The position numbers and the translations under genes are program-made. DNA of 6,725 nt from Bacteroidota bacterium (GTDB lineage Bacteria; Bacteroidota; UBA10030; UBA6906). Position 1 is the stretch's first letter; every line of letters starts with the position of its first letter. The notes beneath the pieces were generated by a model that saw only the letters and a list, made by a program, of their open reading frames with translations, did not search any database and was not told where the DNA came from. The stretch spans positions 1-6,725 of the forward strand of contig JAERML010000077.1 of the NCBI GenBank assembly GCA_016844425.1, read 5' to 3'. Positions 5,956 through 6,725 of this stretch are shown here, in pieces.

Positions 5956-6725
5956 ATGATTGGCACAACAATCTCTCACTACAAGATTCTGGAGAAGTTG
6001 GGCGAAGGCGGAATGGGTGTTGTCTATAAAGCCGAAGACACCAAGCTAAAGCGCACGGTTGCGCTGAAGTTCCTACCTTCACATCTTTCTGCTTCAGAAC
6101 AGGATAAAACCCGCTTCATCCAGGAAGCGCAATCAGCCTCCGCCATCAACCATCCGAACATCTGCACCATCCACGACATTCAGGAACACGAATCGCAGAT
6201 GTTTATCGTGATGGAGTTTGTCGAAGGGCAGACGCTGCGGGAGAAAATCCAATCCACAAAGGTGAATCTTAAAGCCGCAATTGAGATCGGTATTCAGATC
6301 GCCGATGGACTGGCGGCAGCACATGAGAAGGGCATTGTCCACCGGGATATCAAGCCGGAGAATATCATGGTGCGCAAGGACGGCATTGCGCAGATTATGG
6401 ACTTCGGGCTGGCGAAGCTGCATGGGGTCTCCCGTCTCACGAAAGAAGGAAGCACAGTCGGTACTGCTGGCTATATGTCTCCTGAGCAAGTGCAGGGTAT
6501 CGAGGCAGATCACCGCTCCGATATTTTTTCACTCGGTGTCTTATTATATGAATTGTTCTCGGGACACACTCCATTCAAAGGAGTACACGAGACAGCTCTG
6601 ATGTATGAAATCGTGAACGTGGATGCAGCACCCGCATCCGCTGTGAACAACGAGATCGATCCGTCATTGGATGCAATTCTGCTTGAGTGCCTTGCCAAGG
6701 ATCCGGACGAGAGATATCAATCGGC
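5956..6725 (+). CDS. PknB-type serine/threonine protein kinase (N-terminal part, runs off the window)
   Basis: The first 256 codons are present and the frame is open at the right edge. All Hanks kinase motifs seen so far are intact: glycine-rich loop GEGGMGVVY (16-24), ATP-anchoring Lys in VALK (K38), helix-C Glu (E57 in FIQEAQ), HRDIKPEN catalytic loop (129-136, Asp131), DFG (149-151), an activation segment with STVGTAGY (166-173), SPE (175-177) in place of APE, the DIFSLGVLLYEL helix (D189), and the late Arg in KDPDERYQS (R253). The Arg before catalytic Asp131 marks an RD kinase, normally activated by phosphorylation of threonines in the activation loop; T167 and T170 are candidates. It should be an active cytoplasmic Ser/Thr kinase. 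Bacterial kinases of this type often continue into a membrane helix plus a sensor or repeat domain such as TPR or beta-propeller; that part lies outside the window. The start overlaps the stop of the upstream remnant (ATGA at 5956-5959). Confidence 0.95.
   Translation, partial: MIGTTISHYKILEKLGEGGMGVVYKAEDTKLKRTVALKFLPSHLSASEQDKTRFIQEAQSASAINHPNICTIHDIQEHESQMFIVMEFVEGQTLREKIQSTKVNLKAAIEIGIQIADGLAAAHEKGIVHRDIKPENIMVRKDGIAQIMDFGLAKLHGVSRLTKEGSTVGTAGYMSPEQVQGIEADHRSDIFSLGVLLYELFSGHTPFKGVHETALMYEIVNVDAAPASAVNNEIDPSLDAILLECLAKDPDERYQS

Larger units (their letters stand above)
5834..5959 (+). pseudogene. Decayed 5' end of a serine/threonine kinase gene (41-codon remnant)
   Basis: The ATG at 5834 opens a 41-codon frame whose first 15 residues (MIGSTISHYTILEKL) match the start of the intact kinase at 5956 (MIGTTISHYKILEKL) at 13 of 15 positions; over these 45 nt I count 36 identical bases. 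Many differences are synonymous, so the copy looks like the start of a diverged paralog rather than a fresh tandem duplication. After L15, eight extra in-frame codons (5879-5902) belonging to a palindromic repeat intervene. GEGG, the start of the glycine-rich loop, then reappears (5903-5914) before similarity ends. The frame stops at TGA 5957-5959, overlapping the ATG of the intact kinase. No other kinase motif is present, so it cannot make a kinase. It keeps a good ribosome binding site (5820-5826) and could still be translated as a leader peptide; a pseudogene remnant is the simpler reading. Confidence 0.7.

Noticed and set aside
5834..6725. A single kinase gene starting at 5834 broken by one frameshift
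   Set aside because: The intact copy at 5956 begins again from the initiator Met with the whole N-terminus, so the upstream copy is redundant. One frameshift would not explain two full starts.
1..6725. CRISPR arrays, tRNA or rRNA genes, insertion sequences
   Set aside because: I found no regularly spaced repeats, no tRNA-like cloverleaf, no rRNA sequence and no transposase; non-coding space totals only about 300 nt.

Overview
The window is a single-direction (+ strand), densely packed bacterial segment of moderate GC content. Three clues suggest a member of the Bacteroidota/Chlorobiota/Ignavibacteriota (FCB) group or a similar lineage. First, a TonB-dependent receptor carries an N-terminal carboxypeptidase-regulatory-like domain. 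Second, there is a Hanks-type kinase of the 'ISHYKILEKLGEGGMGVVYKAED' type, which is typically present as many paralogs in such genomes. Third, intergenic DNA contains GGCGGAC palindromes. The taxonomic assignment is inference; no ribosomal or other marker gene is present.

Region 1 (26-3307) is a tight two-gene unit with 12 nt between the genes. The first gene encodes a compact catalase-fold heme protein fused to a four-helix membrane domain. The second encodes a VAO-family FAD-linked oxidase resembling aldonolactone oxidases, with a hydrophobic hairpin inserted in its middle. By the positive-inside rule both catalytic parts should sit on the cytoplasmic face of the inner membrane. A catalase-fold protein paired with an FAD-linked oxidase suggests a coupled oxidative reaction, loosely like the fungal EasC/EasE pair, rather than simple peroxide disposal. 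This is the most interesting candidate system in the window.

Region 2 (3369-5771) lies 61 nt downstream and encodes an outer-membrane TonB-dependent receptor with signal peptide, regulatory-like domain, plug and barrel. It has no SusD partner in the window. It may be co-transcribed with the oxidase pair and could supply its substrate or a metal or heme cofactor.

Region 3 (5772-5955) has no intact long gene. It holds an 8-bp direct repeat, then a decayed copy of a kinase 5' end with its own start codon and ribosome binding site. That copy is disrupted by a 48-bp double-palindrome element and ends in a stop that overlaps the start of the next gene.

Region 4 (5956 to the end) is the N-terminal 256 codons of a PknB-type serine/threonine kinase with all catalytic motifs intact. 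It runs off the right edge.
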